Source: Nocardiopsis quinghaiensis (GTDB lineage Bacteria; Actinomycetota; Actinomycetes; Streptosporangiales; Streptosporangiaceae). Taken from it: a stretch of DNA of 64,000 nt. The number at the start of each line of letters is the position of its first letter. The stretch's first letter is position 1. Of the stretch, positions 28,601 through 39,215 are shown piece after piece. The DNA lies in the NCBI RefSeq assembly GCF_008638365.1, contig NZ_VWVU01000005.1, forward strand, positions 248,001 through 312,000, written 5' to 3'. The notes beneath the pieces were generated by a model. The model was not told where the DNA came from, did not search any database, and was given only the letters and a program-made list of their open reading frames with translations. The position numbers were made by a program, and so were the translations under genes.

Positions 28601-31527
28601 GCACCGCCGTCCACGGCAGCGGTCCGGCCCCGGCGGCCCCGGCTCTGGGCCGGGTCACCGAGGAGGCCGTGCTCAGTGCGCTGGAGCGGGTGCTGAAGGC
28701 CGAACGCAAGAGGGTGTCCAAGGGCCACCCCGCCTCCGCCTCCCGTGTACTCGCTCTGTCCGCGGACCCGCACTGGGACGGACCGGAGACCCTCACGCTC
28801 GCCCACGAGGGCGCCGACCTCACGGTGCGTGTGGCGGGTGCCGACAGCGTGCTGGCCGCCGTGCGCGCGCTCAGCATGCCCCGTGGTACGGACGAGTACT
28901 TGGTCCTGCTCACCCCGCGTGAGCCCGCCGAGTTCGGCGAGGCCCTGCTGGGCCGCTTCCTGGGAGAGGACGTCCTGCGCCTCAACAGTTGGGAGCTGCT
29001 CGCCACCGACCTTCGGATCACCGGTGTCGACCCCCGGCTGTACTCCCGGCACTGGAGCTGGCTCGCCGACACCCTGCGCGGTATCCGCGCCACCCGGCCG
29101 CTGCGCCTGGGCGCGGGCGTGCTCAAGCTCGAACAGGCCCTGTCCATCGCCGTCTCCGTCCGCTTCGGCCGCGAGCCGGGCGACCAGATCGACGGGGCCG
29201 CGCTCCTGGAGTGGAGCCGCGACCCCAACGCCGTCACCGCCTTCACCCGTCTGCACGAGGACGAACGCGAGGCGCTGCGCACCGCCGTGGAGCGCAGCCT
29301 CGGCGCCGTCCCCCGGGTGCTCTTCCGGCTGCTGGACCGGGGCCAGGTCCTGGACGCCGTCCCCATCGGCCTGGCCCTGTCCGAACTCGCCGACGCCGCC
29401 AGGAAGGACCAGACCGCCCACACCGCCTGGATCCGCGCCCAGGAACGCTACTTCGGCGCGCACCAGCCCGGGCCTGAGGACACGGCCGACTTCTCCCTGG
29501 CCTGTGTCGCTGCCCTGCTGCGCCTGCTCGACGGGCACGAGCAGGCGCAGGCCGCCGAGACCATCCGCCGTGCCGAGGAACTCCTCGCCGAGCTCGACGC
29601 CGTCCCCGTCGCGCGGGCCAGCCGCCTGCTCGACGCCGGCCTGCACAGCCGCCTCGCCGACCTGGGACACCAGATCACCCTGGCCCTGGGCGGCTCCGAC
29701 GACGCGGCGGAGGACTCCCTGCCCCTTCCGCAGGACCTGCGGGAGGTGGAGGCGGCCCTGGAACGGCTCCGAGGACACCGCCGCCACGACCCGGGAGATG
29801 CCGAGGGCCGGGCCGCGCTCGACGCCGTCCGACTCCTGCGCCGGCTGGCGGGCGGGACCGCGCAGCGGCCACTGGGGGCCGACACCCCCACCACCGCCCA
29901 CCAATGGATCCAGACACACGTGCACCACACCGGATGGGTGGACCGCGCCGCCTCCGGCATCTGGCACACCGGGACCCAGATCCCCGAACTCCACCAGGCC
30001 CTGGAGACCCTCTACCGCAGGGTCCGCGCCTGGCGGGCACAGATCGACGCCGAGTTCGCCCGGGTGGTCAACCGGTGGAACGGCAACCACGCCCCCAGCG
30101 ACGCCCAGCCGCGCGCCGAGAACCTGCTCGCCCAGTTCGTCCGCCCGCTTGCGGCGGACCGCGCGCCCCTGGTCGTCGTCCTGGACGGGATGAGCGTCGA
30201 GGTGGCCGTGCAGCTCGCCGAGGAGGTCAACGCCCGCGGCCGCCTGGCCGAGATCGGCCGCGTCAACGGGGAGACGGCCGACCGGGAGGGAGCGCTGGCC
30301 ACCGTCCCCTCCACCACCAACTGCTCCCGCGCCTCCCTGCTGACCGGCAGCCTCACCACCGGCAAACAGGACAAGGAGCGGTCCGGCTTCACCAAGCTGT
30401 GGGGCACACCCGCCTTCGGGCGCCGCGAAGCGGTCCTGTACCACCAGCGCGACCTGGAGAGCGGTGCGGGACTGCACCTACCGCTGAAGGTGCAGGAGGC
30501 ACTCGACGACACCGGCACCGTGGTCGGTGTCGTCCTCAACACCATCGACGACGCCCTCGCCAAGGGACGCGAGGGCAACAGCCAGATCTGGGAGCTGCAC
30601 CACGTCGGCAAGCTCGGGACGCTGCTGGACGCGGCTGCCCGGGCCGGGCGCCCCGTCGTGCTCACCTCCGACCACGGGCACGTGTGGGACCGCGGGGACT
30701 GCGTCAGGACGCAGTCGGGGGAGTCCGCCCGCTACCGCACGGGGGAGGCGGGTACGGGCGAGGTCGTGGTGACCGGAGACCGTGTCCTGCTCGGTGACGG
30801 CCGCCTCGTCGTGCCCCACCGGGAGGACATCCGCTACACCGATCGCAAGGAGGGCTACCACGGCGGTTTCAGCGCCGCCGAGATGGTCATCCCCGTGCTG
30901 GTGTTCCTGCCCGCTCCGGACGAGGCGCCCAAGGGCTGGGACCGGCTCGCCCCCGGCCGGACGGAACCCGTGTGGTGGTCCCAGCCCCTGGAAGCCGCCT
31001 TCACAGGGGCCGCGACCTCGTCGGCGGACGACACGGTCAGGAGCGGGGTCTTTGCGACGGCCGTTCAGGCCCCAGGCGTTGCCGGTACGGCCCCGGTCGC
31101 GCCCGGCAAGGCCGGAGGCACCACCGGAGGCGGGCGTTCACGCAAGCAGCCCGTGCCCGACCAGACCCCCGCCCTGTTCGGAGACGACGCCCTCGCCCCG
31201 CGCACACTGGGCGCCAAGGTGATCGGGTCGGCCCAGTTCGAGATCAGTCGCAAGCGTGTGGCCAAGGCGCCCTCCGCCGAGGAGATCGCCGCCGTCATCG
31301 ACGCCCTCGCCGCCGTCGACGAGACCCATCCGCGCTTGCCGGTCAGCGCCGTGGCACGGGCGGCGGGCAAGCCCGAGGCGGTCCACCGAGCCGTGCGCTT
31401 CGTGAAGATGGTCAGCAAGGTCCTCAACGTGGAGGCCTACCCCGTGCTCACCCTGCCCGACGGGGAGCGCAACGCCGAACTCAACACCGCACTGCTCCAG
31501 CAGCAGTTCCTGAGTGGAGGGAGCTGA
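28597..31527 (+). CDS. pglZ: BREX alkaline phosphatase-like protein PglZ
   Basis: 976-aa protein. The PglZ domain starts near residue 525 with [12 protein letters not shown] (metal-binding Asp near 530), continues with [15 protein letters not shown] and reaches [11 protein letters not shown] near 690, the His/Asp metal site of the alkaline phosphatase fold. PglZ is the signature protein of BREX systems. A Gly/Thr-rich linker (about 820-855) leads to a C-terminal winged-helix-like segment. It begins at GTG overlapping the pglY stop and ends 2 bases before brxD. Confidence 0.93.
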   Translation: MSTAVHGSGPAPAAPALGRVTEEAVLSALERVLKAERKRVSKGHPASASRVLALSADPHWDGPETLTLAHEGADLTVRVAGADSVLAAVRALSMPRGTDEYLVLLTPREPAEFGEALLGRFLGEDVLRLNSWELLATDLRITGVDPRLYSRHWSWLADTLRGIRATRPLRLGAGVLKLEQALSIAVSVRFGREPGDQIDGAALLEWSRDPNAVTAFTRLHEDEREALRTAVERSLGAVPRVLFRLLDRGQVLDAVPIGLALSELADAARKDQTAHTAWIRAQERYFGAHQPGPEDTADFSLACVAALLRLLDGHEQAQAAETIRRAEELLAELDAVPVARASRLLDAGLHSRLADLGHQITLALGGSDDAAEDSLPLPQDLREVEAALERLRGHRRHDPGDAEGRAALDAVRLLRRLAGGTAQRPLGADTPTTAHQWIQTHVHHTGWVDRAASGIWHTGTQIPELHQALETLYRRVRAWRAQIDAEFARVVNRWNGNHAPSDAQPRAENLLAQFVRPLAADRAPLVVVLDGMSVEVAVQLAEEVNARGRLAEIGRVNGETADREGALATVPSTTNCSRASLLTGSLTTGKQDKERSGFTKLWGTPAFGRREAVLYHQRDLESGAGLHLPLKVQEALDDTGTVVGVVLNTIDDALAKGREGNSQIWELHHVGKLGTLLDAAARAGRPVVLTSDHGHVWDRGDCVRTQSGESARYRTGEAGTGEVVVTGDRVLLGDGRLVVPHREDIRYTDRKEGYHGGFSAAEMVIPVLVFLPAPDEAPKGWDRLAPGRTEPVWWSQPLEAAFTGAATSSADDTVRSGVFATAVQAPGVAGTAPVAPGKAGGTTGGGRSRKQPVPDQTPALFGDDALAPRTLGAKVIGSAQFEISRKRVAKAPSAEEIAAVIDALAAVDETHPRLPVSAVARAAGKPEAVHRAVRFVKMVSKVLNVEAYPVLTLPDGERNAELNTALLQQQFLSGGS

Positions 31528-31529
31528 CC

Positions 31530-32855
31530 GTGAACACCGTCAGCCCGGTACGCCGAGAAGAGGTCGTCGGGGCGCTGCGCCGCGGCACCGTGCCCCACGG
31601 CGGACTCGACCTGTTCGCCGTCGGGCTGGAACGCTTCGAGAGCGTCCTGGACAGGGAGCTGGGAACCGTCACCTCCGGAGGGGCGGGCTTCAAGGCGGTG
31701 CGCGGCGAGTACGGCTCCGGTAAGACCTTCTTCGTCCGCTGGCTGGGTGAGCGGGCCAAAAGGGCCAACTTCGCCGTCACCGAGATCCAGATCTCCGAGA
31801 CCGAGACCCCGCTGCACCGGCTGGAGACCGTCTACCGGCGCCTGACCGAACGCCTCACCACCGCCACCCAGCCTCCCAGTGCGCTGCGCGAGATCGTGGA
31901 CAACTGGGTCTACGCCCTGGAGGAGGACGTCCTGGCCGCCGGGGAGGTGGCCGAGACGGACGAGGAGGCACTCGACGCGGCCGTCCTGGAGCTGCTGGAG
32001 CGGCGCCTGTCCGAGGTCGCGGCCACCAACCCCGGGTTCGCTGCCGCCCTGCGCGGCTACCACCGCGCCCAGGCCGCGGGCGAGGCCGCCATCGCCGAGG
32101 CCCTCATCGCCTGGCTGGGCGGACAGCCCAACGTCGCCTCGGCCGCCAAGCGCTACGCGGGGATCAAGGGCGACCTGGACCACTTCGGCGCCCTGGCCGC
32201 GCTCAAGGGGCTGCTGGTGCTGCTGCGCGACTGCGGTCACCCCGGCCTGCTGGTGGTCCTGGACGAGCTGGAGACCCTCCAGCGCGCCCGCACCGACACC
32301 CGGGAGAAGGGCCTCAACGCGCTGCGCCAGCTCCTGGACGAGATCGCCAACAACCAGTTCCCCGGGCTGTACCTGGTGATCACCGGCACGCCCGCCTTCT
32401 TCGACGGGCCCCAGGGCGTCCAACGCCTGGCCCCCCTGGCCCAGCGGCTGGCCACCGACTTCCTGCCCGATGCGCGCTACGACAACCTGCGCGCCGCACA
32501 GGTCCGCCTCACCGGCTTCGACCTGGACAAACTCCACCACCTGGGAGTGGCGGTCCGGGAGCTGTACGCCGAGGGCGCGGACGACCCGCAGCGCGTGCGC
32601 GGCCTTGTCGACGACAGCTACCTGCTGGCCTTCGCCGAGGCGGTCGCGGGAGAACTGGGCGGCAGGATCGGGATCGCACCACGCCTGTTCCTGCGCAAAC
32701 TCGTGGACGTCATGGACCGGGTGGACCAGAACCCCGACTTCGACCCGAGGCGGCACTACAGTCTCACCGTCGGCGGCCACGAGCTGACCGAGGTCGAACG
32801 CGGAGCCCACGTGCAGCGGGCCGCCAGCGCCGACGAGGTGGAACTGGACCTGTGA
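31530..32855 (+). CDS. brxD: BREX ATP-binding protein BrxD
   Basis: 441-aa AAA-type ATPase. Walker A (GEYGSGKTFF) is near 59-68, Walker B LLVVLDELETL near 250, and YLVITGTPAFF behind it fits sensor 1. BrxD is specific to type 2 BREX and follows pglZ. GTG 31530 has GGAGG 10 bases upstream; the frame is open upstream but overlaps pglZ. It ends overlapping the brxHI start (GTGA). Confidence 0.92.
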   Translation: MNTVSPVRREEVVGALRRGTVPHGGLDLFAVGLERFESVLDRELGTVTSGGAGFKAVRGEYGSGKTFFVRWLGERAKRANFAVTEIQISETETPLHRLETVYRRLTERLTTATQPPSALREIVDNWVYALEEDVLAAGEVAETDEEALDAAVLELLERRLSEVAATNPGFAAALRGYHRAQAAGEAAIAEALIAWLGGQPNVASAAKRYAGIKGDLDHFGALAALKGLLVLLRDCGHPGLLVVLDELETLQRARTDTREKGLNALRQLLDEIANNQFPGLYLVITGTPAFFDGPQGVQRLAPLAQRLATDFLPDARYDNLRAAQVRLTGFDLDKLHHLGVAVRELYAEGADDPQRVRGLVDDSYLLAFAEAVAGELGGRIGIAPRLFLRKLVDVMDRVDQNPDFDPRRHYSLTVGGHELTEVERGAHVQRAASADEVELDL

Positions 32856-35014
32856 GCGCGCCTTTGGAGGCGGCGGACGGTTCGGGGCCCAGCAGCCTGG
32901 ACCTGCTCCACCCCACCCTCGCCCACCACGTCGTCAACACCCTGGGGTGGCCCGGGTTACGGCCCCTGCAACGCGAGGCGCTGGCGCCGCTCATCGACGG
33001 TGACGACGCGGTCCTGCTCGCCCCCACCGCCGGAGGCAAGACCGAGGCCGCCCTGTTCCCGTTGCTCACCGCCATGGCCGGGCGGACGGGGAACGGGCTG
33101 TCCCTGCTGTACGTGTGCCCCATCAAGGCACTGCTCAACAACCTGCTGCCGCGTGTGCAGGCCTACGCCGGGTGGATGGGGCGCACCGCCGAACTCTGGC
33201 ACGGCGACGTCACCTCGGCCGGACGCCAGCGCATCCTGCGAGGCCGCCCCGACATCCTGCTCACCACCCCCGAGTCCATCGAGTCGATGCTGGTGAGCAC
33301 CAAGGTCGACCACCGGGACTTCTTCAGGAATCTGCACGGCATCGTGGTGGACGAGGTGCACGCCTTCGCCGGGGACGACCGCGGCTGGCACATGCTCGCC
33401 GTCCTGGAACGGCTCGGCCGCGTGGCCGGGCGGTCCATCCAGCGGGTGGGGCTGTCGGCGACCGTCGGCAACCCCGACGACCTGCTCACCTGGCTGCAGG
33501 GATCGATGGCGGGCAAACGTCCGGGAAGGGTGATCGCCCCCGATCTGCGGTTGCCCCGGCCCGGGCAGGTACCGGACGAACCCCCGCCGGGGGAGGTCCA
33601 ACTCGACTACGTCGGCTCCCTGCGCAACGCCGCCAAGGTCATCGCCTCCCTGCACCGGGGAGAGAAGCGCCTGGTCTTCTGCGACTCGCGCAAGTACGTG
33701 GAGGAACTCGGCCACACCCTGCGCGAACTGGGCGTGACCACCTTCCTGTCCCACGCCTCACTGGCCCTGGACGAGCGCCGCCGCGCCGAGGCCGCCTTCT
33801 CCGAGGCCCGCGACTGCGTCATCGTGGCCACCAGCACGCTGGAGCTGGGCATCGACGTCGGCGACCTGGACCGCGTCATCCAGATCAACGCGCCCGGCAC
33901 CGTAGCCTCCTTCCTGCAGCGCATCGGTCGCACCGGCCGTCGCCGGGGGAGCGCCCGCAACTGCCTGTTCCTGGCCGTGGACACGGGCGGGCTCCTGGAC
34001 GCCGCCGGGCTGCTGCACCTGTGGGGACGGCACTGGGTGGAGCCGGTGGTGCCCACGCCCGAACCCCGGCACATCGTCGCCCAGCAGTTGTTGGCGCTGT
34101 GCCTGCAGGAGCCGGAGGTGGGGGAGAGGCTGTGGCCCGAGTGGTGGGGCGATCTGGAGCCCTTCCACCAGGGCGCGCCCATCGCCGCCCACCTGATCCG
34201 GGAGGGCTTCATCAGCCTGGACGGCGGACTGATGATGATCGGCCCCGAGGCCGAGAAGCGCTTCGGCCGCCGCCACTTCATGGAACTGACCAGTGTCTTC
34301 ACCGCACCGCCGCAGTTCACCGCCCTGAACGGGCGCACCGAGATCGGCAGGGTGGATCCGGCGCTGCTGGCCGCCGACGAGAAGGAGAGCGGGCCGCGCC
34401 GCCTGCTGCTGGCCGGACGCACCTGGCAGGTTACCTGGGTGGACTGGCGCCGGCAGCGGTGCCAGGTCGAGCCGGTCGAGGGCGGCGGGGGCAAGGCCAA
34501 GTGGGACTCCGGTGGTCACCTGGGCTCCTTCTTCCACCTGACCCGGGCCGTTCGCGAGGTGCTGCTGGGCACCGACCCGAAGGTGAAGCTCACCCGTCGC
34601 GCGGTCGACGCCCTGGCCCAGGCGCGCGAGGAGTACATGGAGCTGGTCCACCCCGGTGGATCGGTCATCGTGCGCGGTGACAGCGGCGACCTGCGGTGGT
34701 GGACGTGGGCGGGGGCCAAGGCCAACCTCACCCTGGCCGCCACCCTGGGTCGGGCGGCCGACCCGAAGCAGCACCCCAACGACGCCTGCCTGCGGCTGAA
34801 CGCCGACCTGGACCCGCGCACGTGGGCCGCCGTCAAGCGCGAGGCCGCCGAGCGGATCACCCTGCCCGACGTGGGCGTGCGCGCCCTGGACGGGCTCAAG
34901 TTCAACGCGGCCCTGCCCCAGCACCTGGCCGAACGCACCCTGTCGGCGCGGTTGGCCGACGTGGACGGGGCACGTGTTCTCCTCACGGAAAGCACCCGGT
35001 TCGTTGTCCAGTGA
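32852..35014 (+). CDS. brxHI: BREX Lhr-like DNA helicase BrxHI
   Basis: 720-aa superfamily 2 helicase. Motif I APTAGGKTEA is at 57-66, motif II VDEVHAF near 166 (DEVH box), motif III LSATVG near 200, and motif VI QRIGRTGRRRG near 360. The C-terminal half is the long Lhr-type region. In type 2 BREX this gene closes the core operon. It is 3' to brxD with a GTGA overlap and is slightly overlapped by the upstream frame of the next gene. Confidence 0.9.
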   Translation: MSAPLEAADGSGPSSLDLLHPTLAHHVVNTLGWPGLRPLQREALAPLIDGDDAVLLAPTAGGKTEAALFPLLTAMAGRTGNGLSLLYVCPIKALLNNLLPRVQAYAGWMGRTAELWHGDVTSAGRQRILRGRPDILLTTPESIESMLVSTKVDHRDFFRNLHGIVVDEVHAFAGDDRGWHMLAVLERLGRVAGRSIQRVGLSATVGNPDDLLTWLQGSMAGKRPGRVIAPDLRLPRPGQVPDEPPPGEVQLDYVGSLRNAAKVIASLHRGEKRLVFCDSRKYVEELGHTLRELGVTTFLSHASLALDERRRAEAAFSEARDCVIVATSTLELGIDVGDLDRVIQINAPGTVASFLQRIGRTGRRRGSARNCLFLAVDTGGLLDAAGLLHLWGRHWVEPVVPTPEPRHIVAQQLLALCLQEPEVGERLWPEWWGDLEPFHQGAPIAAHLIREGFISLDGGLMMIGPEAEKRFGRRHFMELTSVFTAPPQFTALNGRTEIGRVDPALLAADEKESGPRRLLLAGRTWQVTWVDWRRQRCQVEPVEGGGGKAKWDSGGHLGSFFHLTRAVREVLLGTDPKVKLTRRAVDALAQAREEYMELVHPGGSVIVRGDSGDLRWWTWAGAKANLTLAATLGRAADPKQHPNDACLRLNADLDPRTWAAVKREAAERITLPDVGVRALDGLKFNAALPQHLAERTLSARLADVDGARVLLTESTRFVVQ

Positions 35015-35051
35015 CACGTCCCCAGGCACTCCACCCGACAACTACGACCGC

Positions 35052-36581
35052 ATGACGCTCGGCCAGCTGCGGCAACTGGCACAGAGGCGTCCTGTAGTGC
35101 ACCTCGACAAGTCCCAAGCAGAGCTCATCGCCGAACTGCGTGAGCTGGATCGGCGCCGTGCTGAAGGTGAGCCTGAGGAGACGGTCGATGCTCTCTGGAG
35201 AATTCAGAAGCTCACCGAGAGCTTCGAGAAAGAAGCGCAGGAGAAGGAACGAGGCGCAGCGGTCCAGCGAATCCGGAAGCTCCTGACACCCTGGAGCGAT
35301 CCAGAGTACCGCAGAGGGGTTCACGCCGCGCTGGCCGCACTGCAGGAGAAGAGTGAACCGTCGGATGAGGAGTGGGAGACCTACTTCGACACACTCCACA
35401 CCCTGGTGAGCCCCTTGCTGGAAAGTGGCTGGACGCTTTGGGACGACGACCAGAAGGGCTACCACGAGCCCGGGCACGGCCCGCATATCACAGCTCAACT
35501 CCTCCGCACCGGGATAGGTCTGTCAGCCGACTATGACGTTTGGGCCGACCAGATCGACTTCTTCTCCCACGTGCGCGTGGAGAATGCTGAGTCCCTGCCC
35601 TACGCGCTCGTGGAGCCACTCGACAAACCCGTGAAAGTGGATGTCCGCGAGGGTGGTGAGCAGGCCCAGCAGGAGATGGCCCACCAGTTGGGGGCACGCG
35701 GGCTGCTGGACCCCTTCCGGCTGAAGGCGGCCGAGGGCAGCGACGTCAGTACCGGCGAACTCGCCTCCTGCGCCTACTCAGACTGGATCTTCGCGCCGGC
35801 GGCTTCCCACAGCGGGCTCTCGACGCAGGAGTTGGCCGCCAGGCTGGACGCGGAGGAGGGGATGTCGAACTACTACGGCTTCGTATGCCGGTTCATCGGT
35901 CGAAACGTGTTCCCCGACTACGTGCCCAGCGCGGCTGCCCTTGGCATCGCCACCTGGTGTTGGCGTAACGACACAGCGGTGGAGAAGTGGCACCTGCCGG
36001 ATGACGTCCTCATGGCACGGGTCAACATCGCCGTGACCAAGGCGGTTCTTCCCCATCTCGACGAGATCGAGGGGACTGACTGGGAGGCCATCGAGGCGCA
36101 GCTGACCGATCCGGAGTGGGCGCTGCCGGACGGGCGGAAGGTCTCGGAGCTGTTCGGCGAGGGCTGGCCGGAGGTACAGCGGACGGTGTCCGAGCAGCTG
36201 TGTTTCTGGAGGCGGATGGATGAGGAGTTCCTGGGTCCGGAGCCGACGCTGCGTCTGCTCAGCGTGGGAGGCGCGACGAGCTATACCCGGAGCTGGTGGG
36301 GACAGGGACGCTGGAGCGCCATCTGCGGACGGATCATGAGGGACGCGATCAGGGAGGGACTGCCCCTTCCCACCGCCTACCGGGAGGCCGGACCAAAGGC
36401 ACTGCTTCGCGACTTGGCCGACCCCGACGCTTTGGACGACGACACCCTTCTCTGGCTGATCGACATGCCCGATGCGGGCACGGGCCAACCGGGTGGGCTG
36501 CGCCACCACCCTGAGGCCACCCGCCCTGTGGTCAGGGAGTTCACCATCGAACTGGACAAGGACGTCCCTGGCCAGGTCTGA
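35052..36581 (+). CDS. SAP-like N-terminal protein downstream of brxHI, function unknown
   Basis: 509-aa protein, not recognised as a whole. Residues 1-35 (MTLGQLRQLAQR...KSQAELIAELREL) match the two-helix SAP/Rho-N pattern often used for DNA or RNA binding, followed by a helical stretch to about residue 110. The middle contains WTLWDDDQKGYHEPGHGPH, which might be a ligand site but fits no named motif. Start ATG 35052 is preferred for the SAP-like beginning; a GTG at 34974 would overlap brxHI by about 41 bases. Position suggests an accessory BREX gene; composition is somewhat lower in GC than brxHI. Confidence 0.6.
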   Translation: MTLGQLRQLAQRRPVVHLDKSQAELIAELRELDRRRAEGEPEETVDALWRIQKLTESFEKEAQEKERGAAVQRIRKLLTPWSDPEYRRGVHAALAALQEKSEPSDEEWETYFDTLHTLVSPLLESGWTLWDDDQKGYHEPGHGPHITAQLLRTGIGLSADYDVWADQIDFFSHVRVENAESLPYALVEPLDKPVKVDVREGGEQAQQEMAHQLGARGLLDPFRLKAAEGSDVSTGELASCAYSDWIFAPAASHSGLSTQELAARLDAEEGMSNYYGFVCRFIGRNVFPDYVPSAAALGIATWCWRNDTAVEKWHLPDDVLMARVNIAVTKAVLPHLDEIEGTDWEAIEAQLTDPEWALPDGRKVSELFGEGWPEVQRTVSEQLCFWRRMDEEFLGPEPTLRLLSVGGATSYTRSWWGQGRWSAICGRIMRDAIREGLPLPTAYREAGPKALLRDLADPDALDDDTLLWLIDMPDAGTGQPGGLRHHPEATRPVVREFTIELDKDVPGQV

Positions 36582-36600
36582 GCAGACCTTCTGTAGGCGG

Positions 36601-36625
36601 GCGTCATATGCCTGCGGCGTGACGC
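36601..36625. terminator. Weak hairpin between convergent genes
   Basis: GCGTCA pairs with TGACGC across a 13-base loop. It lies between the BREX-side gene ending at 36581 and the convergent SMC-like gene ending at 36673, so may act for both. Confidence 0.4.
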
Positions 36626-36672
36626 AGTGAGAACCCGTCCGGACCTCGGCCCCGAGGCCCGGACAGCGGGGC

Positions 36673-38655
36673 CTACCAGTCCTCCATGCCTTCCATGTCC
36701 TCCACGTGGGGCTGGTTCTCCGGTCCTGCATGGTGGATTCCGGGAATTCCCGGAGAGGGGTAGTCGACCGAGATCAGGGACGAGCCGGGATCGAATCCGT
36801 CAGGCAGGTCCGTGTCGAGCACGAAGAGTTGGAAGGGGCGTTCGCTGTTCGCGGTGATCCTCCGGAACTGCTCGTAGAGGCGCTGGCTCAACGGCTGGAG
36901 CGGGCCGAGGGACTTCTGCGGACTGTCCAGAATGAGGCAACCGGGAAGGAGGTAGAGGGGGTTGCCGAGCGCTTCCTCGTGCAGTGTGAGCCAGTAGCCC
37001 ACGATGAAAGGGATCTGGTTGCCTCCACTGAGGTTGACGCTGTCGAAGCGCTTCTCGTCGATGTGGGGCAGGTAGTCCTTGGGGGAGATCTCGCCTCTGA
37101 GCGCGTTGGGAGTCCCCAGGTCATGGAGAAGCCTGTCGTAGGACCGGCTCAGTCGGGCGAACAACCCCTGGGCTTGGCGGCGCAGGTAGGCCTCGTGTCC
37201 CTTCTTGTTCTCCTGCGCCGCGCGGGCCTCCAGGCCGGCTCTTTCAACGTCGTCGCGGAAGCTTTGGACCTGCCTGTCGAGGTCGAGTGAATGGCGTAGT
37301 TGCTCCACCTCGCCGTCCACACGGGCCAACCCCTCGGTCAGCCGGGACAGTTCCTCGACGTGCGGTCCCCCCGTCCCGGTGAGGAGTTCCTCCTCTTCCC
37401 GGATCTCGCGGTTGCCCTCCGCGAGTTCGTCGAGGTGGCCCAGCAGCGTCTGCCTCTCCCGCTCGCCCTGGGAGATCAGGGACAGCAGCTCTTCCCGTTG
37501 AGCCGCCAGTTGGACTTCCTGGGCTCCTGACTCTCCGGGAATGAGTAGGGGGAGTTCCCCGTCGGATGAACTCTTCTCGCGGGCTTCCTCCTCCGTCGGA
37601 GGCTCGGGTTGCAGGCACAGACGGCACGTTTCCGCCGGAGTGGACCGCCCGTCGACGTCCTGCATACAGCGAGGGCACTGGGAGAACTCGATGGGTGCGA
37701 GCAGGTCGTTGGCGCTGCGCAGGCGCTGCAACCGCTCCAGGGACCGCCTCAGGCCGTTGGCGTGCTCCTGGCGGCTCGCCTGTACCTGTGTCAGTTCCCG
37801 CAGGGCCGCCTGGGTCCGCAGAGCGTTGTTCCTGTTGGCCGCGAGCATGCCGCGCAGCGTCAGTACCCGGTCGTCGCGCGTTCCCATGGTCGAGCGCAGC
37901 TCCGACAGGGCCCCGGACAATCGCTCCCGGCGTTGGAGGGCCTCCGACAACCTTCCCCGTAGGTCTGCGGCCGGAGGAAGGGAAGCTCTCTCGGTGAAGG
38001 CGGTCACGCCCTCGTTGCGGTTCTTGGCCTCGGTGTGTTCTTTTCTGGCTTCCAGGAGTAGCTGCTCCAACTGCTGGAGCTCCTCGTCGATCAGGTCGAA
38101 CAGCAGTTGGAAGAGGCGCATTCGGCGTGGTGTGAGCCCCGTGGCGTCGTGGCGCGCGATGCGCTGGTCGATGTCGGTCTGGGGAACGTGGACGTACTCC
38201 CAGACGTGCTCGAAGGACAGGGTTCTGCGCTGCCCTCCGGAGGTGAAATCCACGTCCGAAGGCAGCCCCAGCCACACCATGAGCTGCTTGCCGATCGTCG
38301 TCTCGTCGGGGTCGTTCGAGGTGACGGGGAAGGTACCGATGTCCCTGCCCAAGGACATGTCATGGGCGCGCACCTCGCCGTGGGACACCGTGCTGCGGTA
38401 GAGACGTAGAAGACGCTCACCAACCGTGATCTCCACGTGTACCCCGCGCACCTTCTCCACGACCGGGGTCTTGCGGGCGTTCATGCCCAGGCCGAAGCGG
38501 ATGAGCTCGATCACGGTGCTCTTACCCGAACCCGGTGGCCCGATGAGGAGGTTCAGGCCCTCATCGAATTCACGGCGATGGGGTTCACGGCGACGTGGGG
38601 TATGCCAGCGGTCAGTCGCCACTTCGAGGGCCCTGATGAGAAAACGGGTGCTCAT
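36673..38655 (-). CDS. SMC/Rad50-like ABC ATPase of ABC-3C (Lamassu-like) system
   Basis: 660-aa protein. Walker A GPPGSGKST is near residues 39-47, followed by a coiled coil interrupted by two Cys pairs (CPRC and CRLC, about 326-350) as in Rad50 zinc hooks, then a second coiled coil. Toward the C-terminus are VNLSGGNQIPF, the ABC signature, and CLILDSPQKSL, Walker B. It resembles the LmuB/DdmC-type subunit that senses DNA and releases its nuclease partner. Its ATG overlaps the end of the middle-component gene (ATGA), the last gene of a three-gene operon. Confidence 0.82.
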   Translation of the reverse strand: MSTRFLIRALEVATDRWHTPRRREPHRREFDEGLNLLIGPPGSGKSTVIELIRFGLGMNARKTPVVEKVRGVHVEITVGERLLRLYRSTVSHGEVRAHDMSLGRDIGTFPVTSNDPDETTIGKQLMVWLGLPSDVDFTSGGQRRTLSFEHVWEYVHVPQTDIDQRIARHDATGLTPRRMRLFQLLFDLIDEELQQLEQLLLEARKEHTEAKNRNEGVTAFTERASLPPAADLRGRLSEALQRRERLSGALSELRSTMGTRDDRVLTLRGMLAANRNNALRTQAALRELTQVQASRQEHANGLRRSLERLQRLRSANDLLAPIEFSQCPRCMQDVDGRSTPAETCRLCLQPEPPTEEEAREKSSSDGELPLLIPGESGAQEVQLAAQREELLSLISQGERERQTLLGHLDELAEGNREIREEEELLTGTGGPHVEELSRLTEGLARVDGEVEQLRHSLDLDRQVQSFRDDVERAGLEARAAQENKKGHEAYLRRQAQGLFARLSRSYDRLLHDLGTPNALRGEISPKDYLPHIDEKRFDSVNLSGGNQIPFIVGYWLTLHEEALGNPLYLLPGCLILDSPQKSLGPLQPLSQRLYEQFRRITANSERPFQLFVLDTDLPDGFDPGSSLISVDYPSPGIPGIHHAGPENQPHVEDMEGMEDW

Positions 38656-39215
38656 GTGATTTCCTCACCGAAGTCGTGGAGGCCAACCTCCGGAAGGCTG
38701 TCGCGGATCAGCCCGGCCAGTTGGTTGCCGTTGAGGTGTCCGGCCGCCTCGGCGATCGCGTCGCAGCGGCTCGCGGTCCGAGCCCAGGGCTTCAGGGTGG
38801 CGGCATGGAGCGCCAGGCCCGTGCCGTTGACCGTGGGGCTCAGGGTGATCCGAGCTCGACCCTCTTCTCCGCGCTGGAGAAGACGACGGCTGATGAGAGC
38901 TCCCACCACCGTGTAGTAGCGCTCGTCCCAGGGGCCGTAGCGGTGGCGGCGCATGGGTGCCTCCACCGCTTGGGCGTCCGGAGCGGACAGGTGCAGACGT
39001 GGATCCCGCGGTTCCAGCCCTTCCAGTGCTCTCACGGCCAAATGCGGATAACGGAGGAAGAAGTCGAGCTTGGCGAGCTGGGTCAGTCCGTCGACGTGAC
39101 CCGGTTCCGGATATGCCCGGGCGACGGCGTTCACCAGCATCAGGACACGGACCTCGTGGTAGGTGCGATCCCGCTGGAAGAGGGGCAGGTGGTGCGCGGA
39201 GGGAGGGGCGTTCAC
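38652..39215 (-). CDS. ABC-3C middle component (DdmB/LmuC-like)
   Basis: 187-aa protein. The stretch LTQLAKLDFFLRYPHLAVRAL (about residues 43-63) is the hallmark of ABC-three-component middle components, with a winged-helix-like second half (YGPWDERYYTVVGALISRRLL). It presumably links the nuclease to the SMC-like ATPase. GTG start overlaps the nuclease stop (GTGA) and its own stop overlaps the ATPase start. Confidence 0.78.
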   Translation of the reverse strand: MNAPPSAHHLPLFQRDRTYHEVRVLMLVNAVARAYPEPGHVDGLTQLAKLDFFLRYPHLAVRALEGLEPRDPRLHLSAPDAQAVEAPMRRHRYGPWDERYYTVVGALISRRLLQRGEEGRARITLSPTVNGTGLALHAATLKPWARTASRCDAIAEAAGHLNGNQLAGLIRDSLPEVGLHDFGEEIT

